DNA from: Watersipora subatra
Lineage: Eukaryota; Bryozoa; Gymnolaemata; Cheilostomatida; Watersiporidae
Assembly: GCF_963576615.1 (NCBI RefSeq)
Contig: NC_088708.1
Coordinates: 53,865,196-53,929,195 of the forward strand
Direction: 5' to 3'
Length of the DNA: 64,000 bases
Part shown: piece by piece, positions 1 through 12,800 of the stretch
Layout of the letters: each line of letters starts with the position of its first letter
Position numbering within the stretch: the stretch's first letter is position 1
Program-made: the position numbers and the translations under genes
Notes under the pieces: generated by a model
Database searches by the model: none
Seen by the model: only the letters and a program-made list of their open reading frames with translations
Told to the model about the DNA's origin: nothing

Positions 1-977
1 TTGTCTGACTTCCTTGAAACCTTTGTTATCTCCTTAGCACATAGCATCATCCTTTGTGGCTAGCTTAACATGGCGACTAGGGAGTTGTTAGCTAGAAAAC
101 TGATCTTGATAAACAATTTTTGTGGTGAAAAAGGCTAATTCTTGCGATGCTAGTTGGGTTTATCAGAGCAGGGTTCCTCACATTATTTTAGGCTTTAGCC
201 AGTTTGAATATGCTGGAGGTAATTAGTCTTTTCTCTGCCTCGTCTCTAATTCCATAAGTTATTACATGTATAATGAAAGTTTTCAGCTTTTGCAAAAGCT
301 AATTAACAAATAATAGAAAGAAATTTGCAGCACATGGATGCGACGATGAGCCAATAATAATAGCTGTTACAACTAGCTTTAGCAGCAGATCAATAACTGA
401 ATTTAAAACAGATCAGTAAACAGAGTACGGGCCCAAATAAATCGTTAGAGTTCGTAATCAATGTTAAAATAACAGAATTAAGCTATGATTCATTTGAAAA
501 CATAATAAGTCTATCTATGCAAAAATGTGTTACATTTAAAAGCTTTTGGGCTGCTGAGTTTTTGAGTTCGGCATTTTGATGAATATTTTGGGTTTGTCAT
601 GAGTTTTTTATTGGGTAAAAGACATTCAAAAAGGAAACAAAATTTGTATAGTCTAGTTGATCCGCTTTTTAGTTTACATCTTAAGTTTATCTTGCAGAAT
701 GAACATAATTTTCAAATAACCACACTCTTAAATCTTCTTGGCTATCAAATAAATAAAAGGTTTTACCCGTGCTGTTTTTGTAGCATAAAAGTTAAACTAC
801 ATGAAAAGAAAGGTTGTTTTTGCTCACCTTCTCTATAGAGACAGATTTAAAGTGAATGCATTTGTAGCAACTGAATATATTTATATTTTTTTACATTATA
901 TACAATATGTTTAAAGGTAAAATTGTGTACTTAAACATGTAAAGGGATGGTCAAATCCACAAAGTGTTCGATAGTGT

Positions 978-1262
978 TGTCAATCAATAAATCTGATCAA
1001 TAGGCTTGTCAATCAATAAATCAGATCAATAGGTTTTTCAATCAATAAATCTGATTAATAGGTTTGTCAATCAATAAATTTGATCAATAGGTTTGTCAAT
1101 CAATAAATGTGATCAATAGGCTTGTCAATCAATAAATATGATCAATTGAATTGTCAATCAATAATTCTGGTCAATTAAATTGTTCATCAATAAATCCCAT
1201 CACTTGAATGGTTCATCAATAAACCTGATTCATAAGTTTTTCAATCAATAAATCTGATCAAT
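978..1262 (+). repeat. 26-bp minisatellite (copy A)
   Basis: About eleven imperfect units of roughly 26 bp built on the word gtcaatcaataaatctgatc. The same array sits at 33988-34253 in the duplicated copy with a different unit count and different variants. Confidence 0.9.
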
Positions 1263-1589
1263 ATAAAGATATCAAATAAACACATTGGTATAATATACCG
1301 ACTGATACCAATTGATCATATTATGATCAAACTGGAATTAGCAGTTGTAGATTTATAGCTAAAATATATTTATTGTTAGTATATTAAGTGCTGGGCAATT
1401 GCAACTCTTGTTTATGGTTCCTCTAAAAATCCTTATGTGAGCCCTTCTATATTTGTATGAAAAAATGTTGATCTTTTGAAAATTGGGGTGTTTGTTGGGG
1501 TTATCTGCTTTATGCCGCTTTCGATGGTAAGTGATTAACATCACAATGTACCAGGCACGAGTAGATAAATCTTTCTAGTGTTTATCTCA

Positions 1590-1880
1590 TGCACAAATAT
1601 TCATTCTGAACAAGTGTGAGAGGATAACTCTTTTCAAAGCGTATGTGTTGGGAAAATTTTGCTCTCAACAAGTAGGAGTGGAGAACTTTTTCAAGGACAT
1701 ATGTGACGTGAAGATGTTCGATCTGAACAAGCATGAATGGATGACTCGCTCAAGGGCATATGTGACGTGAAGATGTTCATTCTGAACAAGTATGGGTAGA
1801 TAACTCTTTCTACAGCGTATGTGATGTGAAGACGTTCTCTCTCAACAAGCATGAGTGGATAAATCTTTGTAGATAATGCA
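1590..1880 (+). repeat. About 57-bp tandem repeat (copy A)
   Basis: Four to five diverged units carry words such as cattctgaacaagtatg and catatgtgacgtgaagatgt. In copy B only about one and a half units remain (35185-35270), so this array changed length strongly between the copies. Confidence 0.8.
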
Positions 1881-2384
1881 TAAAGTGATCTGTATAAAGT
1901 TAATTTATGACCTTATTATAAATTAATATAGCAAGCTTCATTCAGTCTTAATTCAATGTTTTCAATTTTCTGAGCCTGTAAGGAAACTCACCAAAATGGA
2001 TATTCTACATTCTACAATTATTTTAAAAAATTTTACACTCCCACTTTTGCAAAGATCTGCAATCTTTCTACTTGCAAGCCATGAATATATCACATGACTG
2101 TTTATTAGTTTTACAAACCAGGAAATAAAATATTTGGTAAATGGAAGGTTCCAGCTACCAACTGTTGCATTTTTGTATCATTACTCATTATTTAGTAGCC
2201 TGCTATAAAATTTTCCATTCACAATGCGGTCAGGAAGGGCGTTCTGCAGACAACAAGCAATTGCTAACATATGTCACACCGACATACTTTTTAATAATGT
2301 TGTCACCAAAGCCAAGTTAGGCATCAAAATAAGCTGATTAGAATCAGCAACAATGATTGGTTAGCAAGCTTTGTCATACCCTTA

Positions 2385-2522
2385 GCTTGCTGAGTAGTTT
2401 CTCTTTGTCTGATCACTAACTTGCTGAGTAGTTTCTCTTTGCCTGATCACTAGCTTACTGAGTAGTTTCTCTTTGTCTGATCACTAACTTGCTGAGTAGT
2501 TTCTCTTTGTCTGATCACAGCT
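2385..2522 (+). repeat. 33-bp minisatellite (copy A)
   Basis: Four units built on tgctgagtagtttctctttg followed by tctgatcact. The matching array in copy B (35812-36050) has about seven units. Confidence 0.9.
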
Positions 2523-2589
2523 TGCAGAAAAGTTCCTCTGTTGTGAAACTCAAACAGTAAATAAAATCATACACGATTCTCCAGTTGTT

Positions 2590-3300
2590 ATAGACAACAG
2601 GAAAGAGAAGGTTCCAGAAGCACATTAAAGCATATTTGTATCATTAGTGTTGATTTACAATCATCATCACTTTCTATTCATGCAAGTTCAGGTCGTATCA
2701 GAGAAAGGTTTTCCATTCACTTGGATACACACTTATTATTAGCTTATCAGTAAGAAAGATGCTTATGAACTGTCAGACTGCAATCAATAGTTCTTTGTAT
2801 TGATACATACTATTGTTTATAGAAACTTTGACACAGAGGACTTAGGTCAATCACTTTCAATCTAAACAAGTGCCCGCATCTTTGTCACGCTGACATGTTC
2901 CTTGCTAGTGCTGCAGCAGAAATGACTCAGCAATATTAATTTATTAGTATTATTGTTTACCTAATTCTACTGTAAAGTAATAATTAATTTTGAATCTAAC
3001 AAAACATCAGTTGAAGATTAGTTTTATGTTGTCATTTCCTGTTCTGCCGGCCAATGATAAAAGTGAAATAGTTGAAAGTCAGAAACTCAAAAGGTGAAAA
3101 ATGACTTGAATTGCTTCATTTCAAAAATTGCTTCATCTTAGTTTCAACTCGCTTTTGAGAAATGTATTAATACAAATAAGTATAAAAGAGACAAAAATAT
3201 GTTACATTTAGACAGTTAGTTAGTTGATATATCTGATAATTGTAGAACTTGAAATCTAAAAACAACTTGATTTGAACCAGTTTGGATGGAGCTGGCTTCT
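2590..3300. other. Segment present only in copy A
   Basis: Copy A departs from copy B after the words around 2580 (cagttgttatagacaac) and rejoins near 3308 (agcataaggttacat). Copy B jumps directly between these words at about 36100. This is an insertion in A or a deletion in B of about 700 bp. I see no terminal repeats, target duplication or coding frame in it. Confidence 0.7.
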
Positions 3301-3979
3301 ACTTTTTAGCATAAGGTTACATCTAAATAGAGACAAGTACAAAGCCAAACAAGACTTCATTTCTATATTTACTTAGATAATTTATTGGCTCTGATTTTCT
3401 TAGTCAATTGTTTAATTAATTTAATTTTAGGTTGCAACCATGCAGAACTTTTTATTTTCACATGCCACCTTAAATAACCTTTATCTCATCTTTATAAATT
3501 TCTATTACTGATTTTTATAGCCTATCGTAAGGCAGCTAACAAATCAATTAGCCAATCAGAAAATGATATAAAAACCACAAGTAAACTGCTTATTCACTCG
3601 TCCTCACAAGGATCTAAAAGGCATAAATCATACCAGATAAATATCTTGTAACAGAGAACTGCTTAAACACTGTCTTATCTGTGCCTGGATCAGCAGCTGA
3701 AAATGTACTTGTAGAATCATATTGTTCTTGTGGTATACATGAAAGACAAGCAAGGATGTATTGACTGTCATCACGTTCCTTTTATTAGAGCTAGGACTTA
3801 TGTTAAACTGCTCAGAGGTAACTTATATAACTTTTAATACACTGATAAAAAAGAGAATCTGATGCAACATTCCTATCTGTTAGCATACATGTACAAGTAT
3901 ATTCATAATGTGCTAAAGTGAAACTGCTGAAAGTTGTCCTATGGGAGCAGTAGCACTTACATTCCACTTATCAAACCTG

Positions 3980-4672
3980 GTATTTATGTATTGCTATATT
4001 GCTGTATTGCTATATTGCAGTATTGCAGTGTTTCTGTATTGCTATATTGCTGCGATTCTGTATTGCTATATTGCTGTATTTCTATATTGCAGTATCGCAG
4101 TGTTTCTCTATCGCTATACTGCTGCGATTCTGTATTGCTATATTGCTGTATTTCTATATTACAGTATTGCAGTATTGTTATATTGCGGTATTGCAGTGTT
4201 TCTGTATTGCTATATTGCTGTGATTCGGTTTTTGCGGTGTTGTTGTATTTGTTGATTTTCTGTATGACAATATTGCTGTACTGCTGTATTACTATATTGC
4301 AGTATTGCTGTATTGCTATATTGTAGTATTGCAGAACTAATTTGTGGTTGCATTGCTGAATTGTTGTAATGCTGTATTACTATATTGTAGTATTGCAGAA
4401 CTAATTTGTGCTTGCATTGCTGAATTGTTGTAATGCTGTATTGTTGTAGTGTCGTATTGCTATATTGCTGTATTGTTTTATTGCTGGATTGCTGTACTGC
4501 TGTATTGCTATATTGCTGTATTGTTGTATTGCTGTATTGTTGCATTTCTGTATTACTATAACGTAATATTGCAGTATTACTGTATTGCTGTACTGTAGTA
4601 TTGTTGTATTGCTGTATTGTTGTATTGCTGTATTGTTGTATTGCTGTATTGTTGTATTGCTGTATTGCTAGG
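3980..4672 (+). repeat. TATTGCTG-type simple minisatellite (copy A)
   Basis: Alternating 8- to 9-base words (tattgctg, tattgctata, tattgcag, tattgttg) run for about 690 bp. They keep several frames open on both strands and give Leu/Tyr/Ile/Cys-rich translations, which is a by-product of the repeat. The homologous array at 37085-37507 is about 270 bp shorter. Confidence 0.9.
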
Positions 4673-5871
4673 CACTTTACAGCAATGAACTAAAACTTTT
4701 AAAGTTACTGCGCATTTCTTACATGGATGGAGTTATAGTTTCACAATTAAAAGTTGAACACATTTCTAGTAACATTGGAATTCCATGACGTACGCTGTTG
4801 ATAGACATATTTACACTTGACCAATTCTAATTGTTCTGCTAACTTTGGGTTTGAACATAGTTCCTTTGAAGCACATATTATTAGTACAAATAAAAACACT
4901 TATCCATATGTTAGTTTTTGACATTAGCCAACAGCTAACAGGTTAATAATGATGTATGATGCATATGTTAGATTGCAGCACATCTATATTGGCAGCGGTA
5001 CATTTAGTGATTGTACACTAGCTGACCAGTGCTTCATGTTCTGTAGTCTGTACACAGTACGGCTTTGTAAGTAAGAGCAATACATCTGTAGAAAAACTTT
5101 ATCAGAAACAATGGGTACCCAGCGCACATCATGTAACACTAAATGTCCAACTCTATTTTAAAAGCAGTGGCTCAATTCTATTGGTTGATGCATCTAATTG
5201 TTGACATGATATTACAGATCGGAAAATCATAGTATGAACAAAGCTGGAAATGAATGCCAAGCAGAAAGATTCTCACATAATATAAAACAATAAGCAAAAC
5301 CATTTAAATGCACAAACTGATAATCACAGTGAATAAATGTAAATGTTGGAGCTGTGATAATCAGCCTTATAAGATTTTCTCATGAAGGACAGTGTATGTG
5401 GTGACATGTGATAACAGCAGCGATTTTAATAGAATCCACATCTGTCAGAGTATTACAGCATTTTCCAACTTGAAACTTATAAAATTCAAGTAAGAAAGTC
5501 GACAGTTTAAAAGTAGCTTTTCATCACTGAGATAGATAACTGTTTTATTCAAGTTTGCTGTTTTTATGGTACCCAATCAATTCATTACTTGTTCATACAA
5601 AATTTTTTTAAAAGATATGATGAGATTGTGACACAGACATGAGTTTGCTAGAGACGGCACTAAAACTATCAAACTGTTTTTGACAGCCCTCTAAGAAGGT
5701 CCTAAATTTAGAGTCAGCACCAACAACAAGGTATAGTATAAACACCTCATCGTCAACAGCATTTTGTTAGCAAAATCATAGTAACAGAGATATCTAATAA
5801 AACAAACATAAAGGGAAACTTTGAAGTAAGAAGCGATATCTAAAGGCTGTAGTAATAGTCATACTAATATA

Positions 5872-5947
5872 AAGTAGGTCGATCTTCTCAAGTAGGTCAA
5901 TACCTGAAAGTAGGTCAATATCCAGAGGTAGTTCAATACCTGAAAGT
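5872..5947 (+). repeat. About 18-bp minisatellite (copy A)
   Basis: Four units of aagtaggtcaatacctga type. Copy B has about seven units at 38812-38930. Confidence 0.8.
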
Positions 5948-6650
5948 AACCTTCAACTCTAACCTTTCAACTTTTCCACCCTTCTAACCTTACAATTCCT
6001 AAAGTCTGGTGATACCAGAAACAGCAATCAGCCTCAAATTGCTCTAAAAACTGGGTATGTCTGCAGTCATTGAAGTTTCCTTGTCACTGGACTCAGACAT
6101 GTTCAGCCAAGACCACAGGTGATGTTTGTGCAACAATGCTCTTAACTACAGGCACAGCTTCTGTTTCAAACAGGCTGAGCAGACATCATACTCAGTCTGC
6201 GAAGATTGCGCACACATGCACAAAGTATAACTTGAAGGTTTGCTAACAAATTCTGCAGGAAACATGCTCTTCTTTCCTTGTTTATTTATATATTCACAAT
6301 CCTTAAAGACCTGTTGGCTTTTATACCAAACTAATGACCTCTCTGTTATCCTTGCTGCTCCTTCATGGTTAGCCTTAAAACTAGTGATAAACTCTCCAAG
6401 ATTTGTCATCACTACCATAACAAATATATTTACATATAGAGTACATACAGTTGATTATCAATACAGTGTAATTAGTATTGAATATTATACAATGTACAAA
6501 ACCTCCACAATTTAGATTGATTGCACCAGAATGATTGAGTGGCTAGAGATTCTTTTGTCAATCTGTAGACATGAGTAGACAACTAATCATAATGGCTCTG
6601 ACCTAAAGATGATGTTACACGCAGAAAGTTAATAACAATTCGTTGCTTAA

Positions 6651-6775
6651 AACCATCAACAATCCATTACATAGAAGTGAATGAAAATCCATTACATAGA
6701 AGGTAATGAAAATCCATTACATAGAAGTTAATAAAAATCCATTACATAGAAGTTAATGAAAATCCATTACAAAGA
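6651..6775 (+). repeat. About 25-bp minisatellite (copy A)
   Basis: Five units containing aatccattacatagaagtta. Copy B retains about three at 39640-39700. Confidence 0.85.
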
Positions 6776-6842
6776 TATCAGTAATCAATTACTACTTAAA
6801 TTGTTCAGATATGAAAATGCTATCAGCATTATCAGCTCTCAG

Positions 6843-6899
6843 TCATAAACTTGTAACAACAGATGTTGGCAAATCCTCTTCCATGAAAACCAATAAATC
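6843..6899 (-). pseudogene. Orphan terminal exon of a PPxY membrane-protein gene
   Basis: On the minus strand a pyrimidine-rich tract and ttgcag precede 57 bases that read in phase 0 as 18 residues ending PTSVVTSL and a stop. This is nearly identical to the last exon of the intact paralogue at 39768-39824. Differences between the two include two synonymous changes (GAA/GAG, CTG/TTG) and replacements V/M and N/E. The matching first exon, which should lie near 7.1-7.7 kb, is absent: homology to copy B stops at 7066 and a foldback element occupies 7349-8019. I infer a gene copy that lost its 5' exon. An unseen distant 5' exon cannot be excluded. Confidence 0.65.
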
Positions 6900-7348
6900 C
6901 TGCAATGTAAACAAAAGAGGACATAGATCAGTGCTTAAAACATGACCAAAACTTTGTTTTATGTAGTTTTATATAAACTAAACATCCTGTTGCTGTTATA
7001 CAACTCTGGGCAGTCTTGGGTTTATTAGATATAAGTTCATGTTATTTGCTTTCTTTATGAAATGTTCATATAATACACTAGAAATTCCACTGTCATACAG
7101 CCCATGACCAAAGTGATAATGAAAAGAAGAGAGGGTACTGTTGGTTGTTGAAAAAGTAGTTCTCAGCAGGAATTGACAGAGTATAGTGTAAATGAGACTT
7201 GTTTGAGATGATATAAAATAAATTTGAGGGAGCACGACTCTGAAAAGGTGCAACTAACAATTTATTTTGGAGGTAAAGTTGGATTGAAACCAGGTATACG
7301 AGTAATTGGCTAATTGTTGATATTACAATATTTGTTACACAAGTGTCC

Positions 7349-8019
7349 TTTAGAGGGATATTGCCAGAGCCGAGGTCGGGCCGTAGTCTACACACACAAA
7401 ACAACAACAAAGGTCCACGTAGCTATGAGCAAAAACAAAAGTATCAACCAAAATATCTCACCAATCCGATGAGCAGCACACACAAAAACCAAAACCAAAA
7501 CAAAAACACAAAAAAAAAAAAATTTCTCAAAACTTGTCCCAAAGTCCCTATTAATTTGAGCCTGTCCGATTGCTGTTTTAGAAATGGTCGGCGCTAGCCT
7601 AACCTAACGTCCTGATTCAACATCTCACTAACTATCGGGGCATTGCTAAAAGAGGGAATCAAAAAGTTCGGGAGCACTCAGCAATGCCTCGATAGTTACT
7701 GAGATGTTGAATTAAGACGTTAGGCTAGAGGCGACCATTTTTAAAACAGCAATGAGACAGCCTCAAATTCATAGGGACTTTGGGACAAGTTTTGAAAAAC
7801 CATAAGGTGAGTTGTGCAAGAAATGACTTGAAACTTGGAATATTTTGACATGATGGGTGGCTCTGTCGTTTTGTTTGGTTTTTGTGTGTGCTGCTCATCG
7901 GATTGGTGAGATATTTTGGTTGATACTTTTGTTTTTGCTCATAGCTATGTGGACCTTTGTTGTTGTTTTGTGCGTATAGACTACGGCCCGGCTTCGGCTT
8001 TGACAATATCTCCGCTAAA
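7349..8019. mobile_element. Foldback-type DNA element with about 300-bp arms
   Basis: The two halves are long inverted copies. The left arm (7349-7647) begins tttagagggatattgcc; the right arm (7680-8019) ends ggctttgacaatatctccgctaaa. Arms share long blocks around 7395-7490 and 7870-7980 and again around 7540-7647 and 7680-7775, with indels between them. The loop is about 32 bp. No transposase frame is present, so it is non-autonomous. A related end fragment at 27197-27229 carries the extra terminal bases ggacac, which are also present left of this copy (7344-7348). Open frames on both strands here are mirror images caused by the inverted repeat. Confidence 0.85.
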
Positions 8020-8046
8020 TACTTATACTTATACTACCGCTTATAC

Positions 8047-8640
8047 TGCTGGTTAGTTTATAGTGGAGAACATAAACTGTATTTAAATTAACATGGTAAC
8101 TGAACTAGATTTCATTTTTAGTAACCAGAATAACATTCTCAGCAAGCTTCACCTTTTAAAGATTAACTGGCACTAAATAAGTGCAAAATGAGGCCAGTAA
8201 TCGCTATCATTGCTAATACATGTGTCCGTATCTTTTTATAATTTGGAATTGTTTTACTAGCAACTAGTAAAGTTAGTAACAGGTAGAGTTTAGGTAGGAG
8301 CTTTAAAAAATATTCTAATGTCTGACTGCAAGTTATGTTTTGTATATCCCCATCTCTCACTTACAGCCCCCAAGGAGAGCATAATTGAGCCAAAGTATGC
8401 TTTGTTATTGAGAAATGTAATGACACCAGTAATTGTTTGTTACAAATATAAAAAATATTCAGTTACAGTTGAGATGTTAGTGAAAATATCTTGACAGATA
8501 AGTGTTGAAAATTTTCCACTCAAAATATATATTTTTTAATCATTGATTCTAAAAGTTCCTGATAGACATATTCATAATATAAAAGAATAGCCTAGATGAT
8601 ATCAATACTGCTATATATAATTATGTATATAGACACACAC
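8047..8640 (+). repeat. Dispersed duplicate block Y, copy 1 (internally deleted)
   Basis: Homologous to 27170-27960 and 41100-41830: it begins ctgctggttagtttatag and includes the word ccaaggagagcataattgag. It lacks about 180 bp found in the other two copies (those around 27360-27530) and stops where a TA microsatellite begins. No coding frame is conserved among the copies. Confidence 0.85.
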
Positions 8641-8651
8641 ATATATATATA

Positions 8652-8707
<56 letters not shown>
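8633..8707. repeat. (TA)n microsatellite
   Basis: Alternating TA with few interruptions. It marks the end of block Y copy 1. Confidence 0.95.
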
Positions 8708-8709
<2 letters not shown>

Positions 8710-9394
8710 TATATAGGAACATATGGGGCCTGAATCAAAAATCCGGTCCTGTTATGGGGCATTCGTCTACATATGGGGCGCCCCATATGTGGATGGGTGC
8801 TTAAATACATTGTAAACCACTGTAGAATGTGTCAAATCATTCCTAGCAATTTTTTACATTACAACAAATCATGAATCAATTTTGGAGTTGCTTTCCCCGG
8901 GAGACAACTCCAAAAATTTAATGTTTTTTCAAATAAATTAAAACACTGTGGGGCTAGCCCCATAACTGATAAATTGAAACATATTTCGGAGTTGTCTGTC
9001 CGATTATCATTTGTGTGGGCAACTTCAAATATAGCTTGGAAAACCCAATTTTGTACTGGTGTCTCTCTGAGTCACTCTAATTACATATAGCATTCTTCAT
9101 GAAACCTTTTATCAATTAGTTTTACATTTCAGTACTTAAGCTTAAAATCAACCTTGAACTTGAATATCTTGATTAACTTGATTATTCGCTCCTAAATTAG
9201 ATTATATTATTTGTTACTCAGATAATGTATAACTAGATTGTCTTTTTATTTTGCAGCCTTTTCAATTGTACATGCAGGAGTGTATGCCGCTCAATTTTAA
9301 TCAAGGTGGTAGTCTTTTTGATTTTGTGCTGACCCTCAACATATTTTGAAATAATTTGGTTTCAAAAAGTATTGAAATAATTTATTATTTCAAT
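8708..9394. other. Non-coding stretch with a cluster of GC-rich dyads
   Basis: No gene seen. Within 250 bp lie a perfect 22-bp palindrome (8769-8790), an interrupted dyad tttggagttg / caactccaaa (about 8880-8915) and the 12-bp palindrome ggggctagcccc (about 8950). Each carries a GGGGC or CCCC core, unusual in this AT-rich setting. Confidence 0.7.
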
Positions 9395-9450
9395 CGTTAT
9401 TCAAATCGTTGCCCGTTATTCAAATCGTTGCCCGTTATTCAAATCGTTGT
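9395..9450 (+). repeat. 19-bp triplet tandem repeat
   Basis: Three consecutive copies of cgttattcaaatcgttgcc, the last ending in tg. Confidence 0.9.
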
Positions 9451-9676
9451 GTATAATTAGGAGTGCTACAGAAATAGCAATTGTATTTGCAGATAATATT
9501 GAATTATTCATGAGAAAAGCATCTCCCTTCAAAATGAATACAAAAATCATAAAAAAGCCATTTCTTTCACAAAAGATTACAAAAGCAAACAACAATTACA
9601 AACAGCAATCAACATTTTAAAAACGTGTTTAAAAAATCATGAAACCTCGAAATAGAAATTTAGTTTTTTAAAAGTG

Positions 9677-9682
9677 TTTATT
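9677..9682 (-). promoter_or_regulatory. Candidate polyadenylation signal of the Tudor/SANT gene
   Basis: AATAAA on the minus strand, about 130 bases past the stop codon of the gene ending at 9810. AT-rich sequence makes such hexamers common, so this is suggestive only. Confidence 0.4.
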
Positions 9683-9809
9683 TCCAAAAACTACTGTTAA
9701 TCAGAATAAGGAAAAAACTGAGAAATAAGATAGCTACATTAATTGCCTACCAATTATGAACAAGGTGACTGTGGCAAAGTAGAAAAAAACAAATTCCCAA
9801 TTATCTTGC

Positions 9810-12800
9810 TTAGAGCTGGCTGTTAGGTGCTGTACTGCTTTTTAGGAAGTTGTGAGCTCTTGCACGCAATACCGCCAATGATCTGTGTGGGAGAGCCTCT
9901 TTAATTTTCAGCAAAATCGTTTTGGAAGGTACAGTTGTCTTATCTTGCCATAGCTTGCTGAGTACGTCTTTTTCCAACTGGGTCCATCTTGGTTTTTTGG
10001 TTCCTGAAAAATAAATGAGTCATTTAGTCGATTGTAAGTCATAAAAGTTGGAGGAGTTGCTGGAAATACAAAGCCGAACAACATGCAGTTTTTCTTCAAT
10101 ATAGCTTGTTGCAATAGTGAAAAATTCAAGTTTTAAGGCAGCATACTATGCATTTGTAAAACTTATTTTCCCTGGTTTTTAGAGCTGCATTTCTATGAAA
10201 GAAAAACATTGCCAAGGCAAAATAATTTTTTTTAACGTATGGGGTAAAATTTGATTTTTTGCCCTATTATAGCAAATTCACTAGTAAATAATATAGACTT
10301 TGCACTTTTTATACGTGTTTACATAATAACTAAGCTAAAATCGCTAAATCTTGGTGTGAACACTTATTCGTGCCATTGCTATTAGTATTATTATACATAC
10401 CACTTAGCATTGGTAGGCAAACGGAACATCCTACTATGGTTGTCAAGCTTTTAACCAATTCTTATAGTTTACAAACATAAAATGACATCGTACAATAAAA
10501 CACCAATCTCTAACCCTTTTATACTAATTTTGAGGTCATCATTAATGGTTTACTATTAAGCTCCATGACACTAACTTTTTCTAACACGACATAAAAAAAT
10601 AAGCCAGAATTAGAATTTTACAGGCTTTTATTGCAGACATGTTTGAACTGATGACACAATATTTTGTAAATAGTTACACGTGTCTAACATGCAATTTAAA
10701 TTATCAATGTTGATACAGAAGAATATAGATCATAATGCTACCTTGTCTTTCGGTCGCATCATGATTATCTGATACACTTATTGTTGCAATGCAGTCTGCA
10801 TCGTTCTCACGCTCCTCTACTTCAACAAGATGGGTGATGGATTCCTCTTTACCATCACTATCACAACGTGTTTCACCTATATTAGACAATTTTATTGATA
10901 CATAGTTATCACCTAAAAATATTTACCAAAAAATACCTAAGAGGATCACAAGCGGTGTTAAACCTGGTTAGCAATAAACCCTTAGGGTTTTTTAAAATAT
11001 TTGATTCACTCTTATTACTTAAATTTTCTCAAACTGGCTTAGAGGCAAGAGTCACAGATGTTTCATTACGTCTAATCTGGCCAAAATTTAGCAAATTATT
11101 GTCATAGTAATATCAGTGATAACAGAGTGTAATTCTTTTAAAAAACCAACAACTGCATAACATGCTGAAAAGTATGATCCTAGGATAATTGTCCATTGCC
11201 TAGCTTTCAATTATTAAGTATAGGTAAATGCTAGATATCACTTCATGCTTTTCAACTTTCAGTTAATAATAAGTGATATATAATGAGGTGTATTTAACGG
11301 ATCACATATGGGGCTTTCATAATAATAAGAAATATATAATTATGCATGTGTATAGAACAAATCACATATGAGGCTTCAATAATAATAAGTGATATACTTG
11401 GATAAATATAGAACAAAACACATATGGGGCTTCCATAATAAGAAGTGATATATAATGAAGGGTATTTAACAAATCACATATGGGGCTTTCATAATAATAA
11501 GAGATATAATTATGCAAGTGTATAGAACAAATCACATATGGGGCTTTCATAATAAGAAGTGATATATAATGAGGTGTATTTAACGAATCACATATGGGGC
11601 TTTCATAATAATAAGAGATATATAATTATGCAAGTGTATAGAACAAATCACATATGGGGCTTTCATAATAATAAGAGATATATAATTATGCAAGTGTATA
11701 GAACAAATCACATATGAGGCTTCAAAAATAATAAGTGATATACTTGGATGTATATAGAACAAAACACATATGGGGCTTCCATAATAAGAAGTGATATATA
11801 ATGAAGTGTATTTAACAAATCACATATGGGGCTTTCATAATAATAAGAGATATATAATTATGCAAGTGTATAGAACAAATCACATATGGGGCTTTCATAA
11901 TAAGAAGTGATATATAATGAGGTGTATTTAACGAATCACATATGGGGCTTTCATAATAATAAGAGATATATAATTATGCAAGTGTAGAGAACAAACCACA
12001 TATGGGCTTTCATAATAAGAAGTGATATATAATGAGGTGTATTTAACGAATCACATATGGGGCTTTCATAATAATAAGAGATATATAATTATGCATGTGT
12101 ATAGAAAAAATCACATATGAGGCTTTCATAATAATAAGAGATATATAATTATGCAAGTGTATAGAACAAATCACATATGAGGCTTTCATAATAATAAGTG
12201 ATATACTTGGATAAATATAGAACAAAACACATATGGGGCTTTCATAATAAGAAGTGATATATAATGAGGTGTATTTAACGAATCACATATGGGGCTTTCA
12301 TAATAATAAGAGATATATAATTATGCAAGTGTAGAGAACAAACCACATATGGGCTTTCATAATAAGAAGTGATATATAATGAGGTGTATTTAACGAATCA
12401 CATATGGGGCTTTCATAATAATAAGAGATATATAATTATGCATGTGTATAGAACAAATCACATATGAGGCTTCAATAATAATAAGTGATATACTTGGATA
12501 AATATAGAACAAAACACATATGGGGCTTCCATAATAAGAAGTGATATATAATGAAGGGTATTTAACAAATCACATATGGGGCTTTCATAATAATAAGAGA
12601 TATAATTATGCAAGTGTATAGAACAAATCACATATGGGGCTTTCATAATAAGAAGTGATATATAATGAGGTGTATTTAACGAATCACATATGGGGCTTTC
12701 ATAATAATAAGAGATATATAATTATGCAAGTGTATAGAACAAATCACATATGGGGCTTTCATAATAATAAGAGATATATAATTATGCAAGTGTATAGAAC

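Larger units (their letters stand above)
1..7066 (+). repeat. Segmental duplication, copy A
   Basis: This stretch aligns in the same order and orientation with 31775-39988. Shared landmarks include the opening words around 50-120 (compare 31795-31880), five minisatellites, the TATTGCTG array, and the end at the word ttctttatgaaatgtt (7050 and 39980), after which the copies diverge. Copy A has about 700 bp around 2590-3300 that copy B lacks. Copy B has several insertions missing here. No protein-coding gene is supported inside it except the orphan exon at 6843-6899. The small open frames at 599-838 and 6146-6418 are not conserved as open frames in copy B. Confidence 0.9.

Noticed and set aside
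599-838. 79-residue plus-strand frame at the left of copy A
   Set aside because: The homologous region in copy B is split by the TTAA element and does not preserve the frame. No domain is seen.
3934-4545. Overlapping 74-130-residue open frames rich in Leu, Tyr, Cys and Ile on both strands
   Set aside because: They are produced by the TATTGCTG-type repeat. The same happens at 37087-37511, and the frames do not share start, stop or length.
6146-6418. 90-residue minus-strand frame with plausible composition
   Set aside because: The homologous stretch in copy B (about 39140-39400) has an early stop in the same frame, so it is not conserved as coding.
7343-8006. Two similar frames on opposite strands (about 84 and 93 residues)
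   Set aside because: They are the two arms of the foldback element read in opposite directions.
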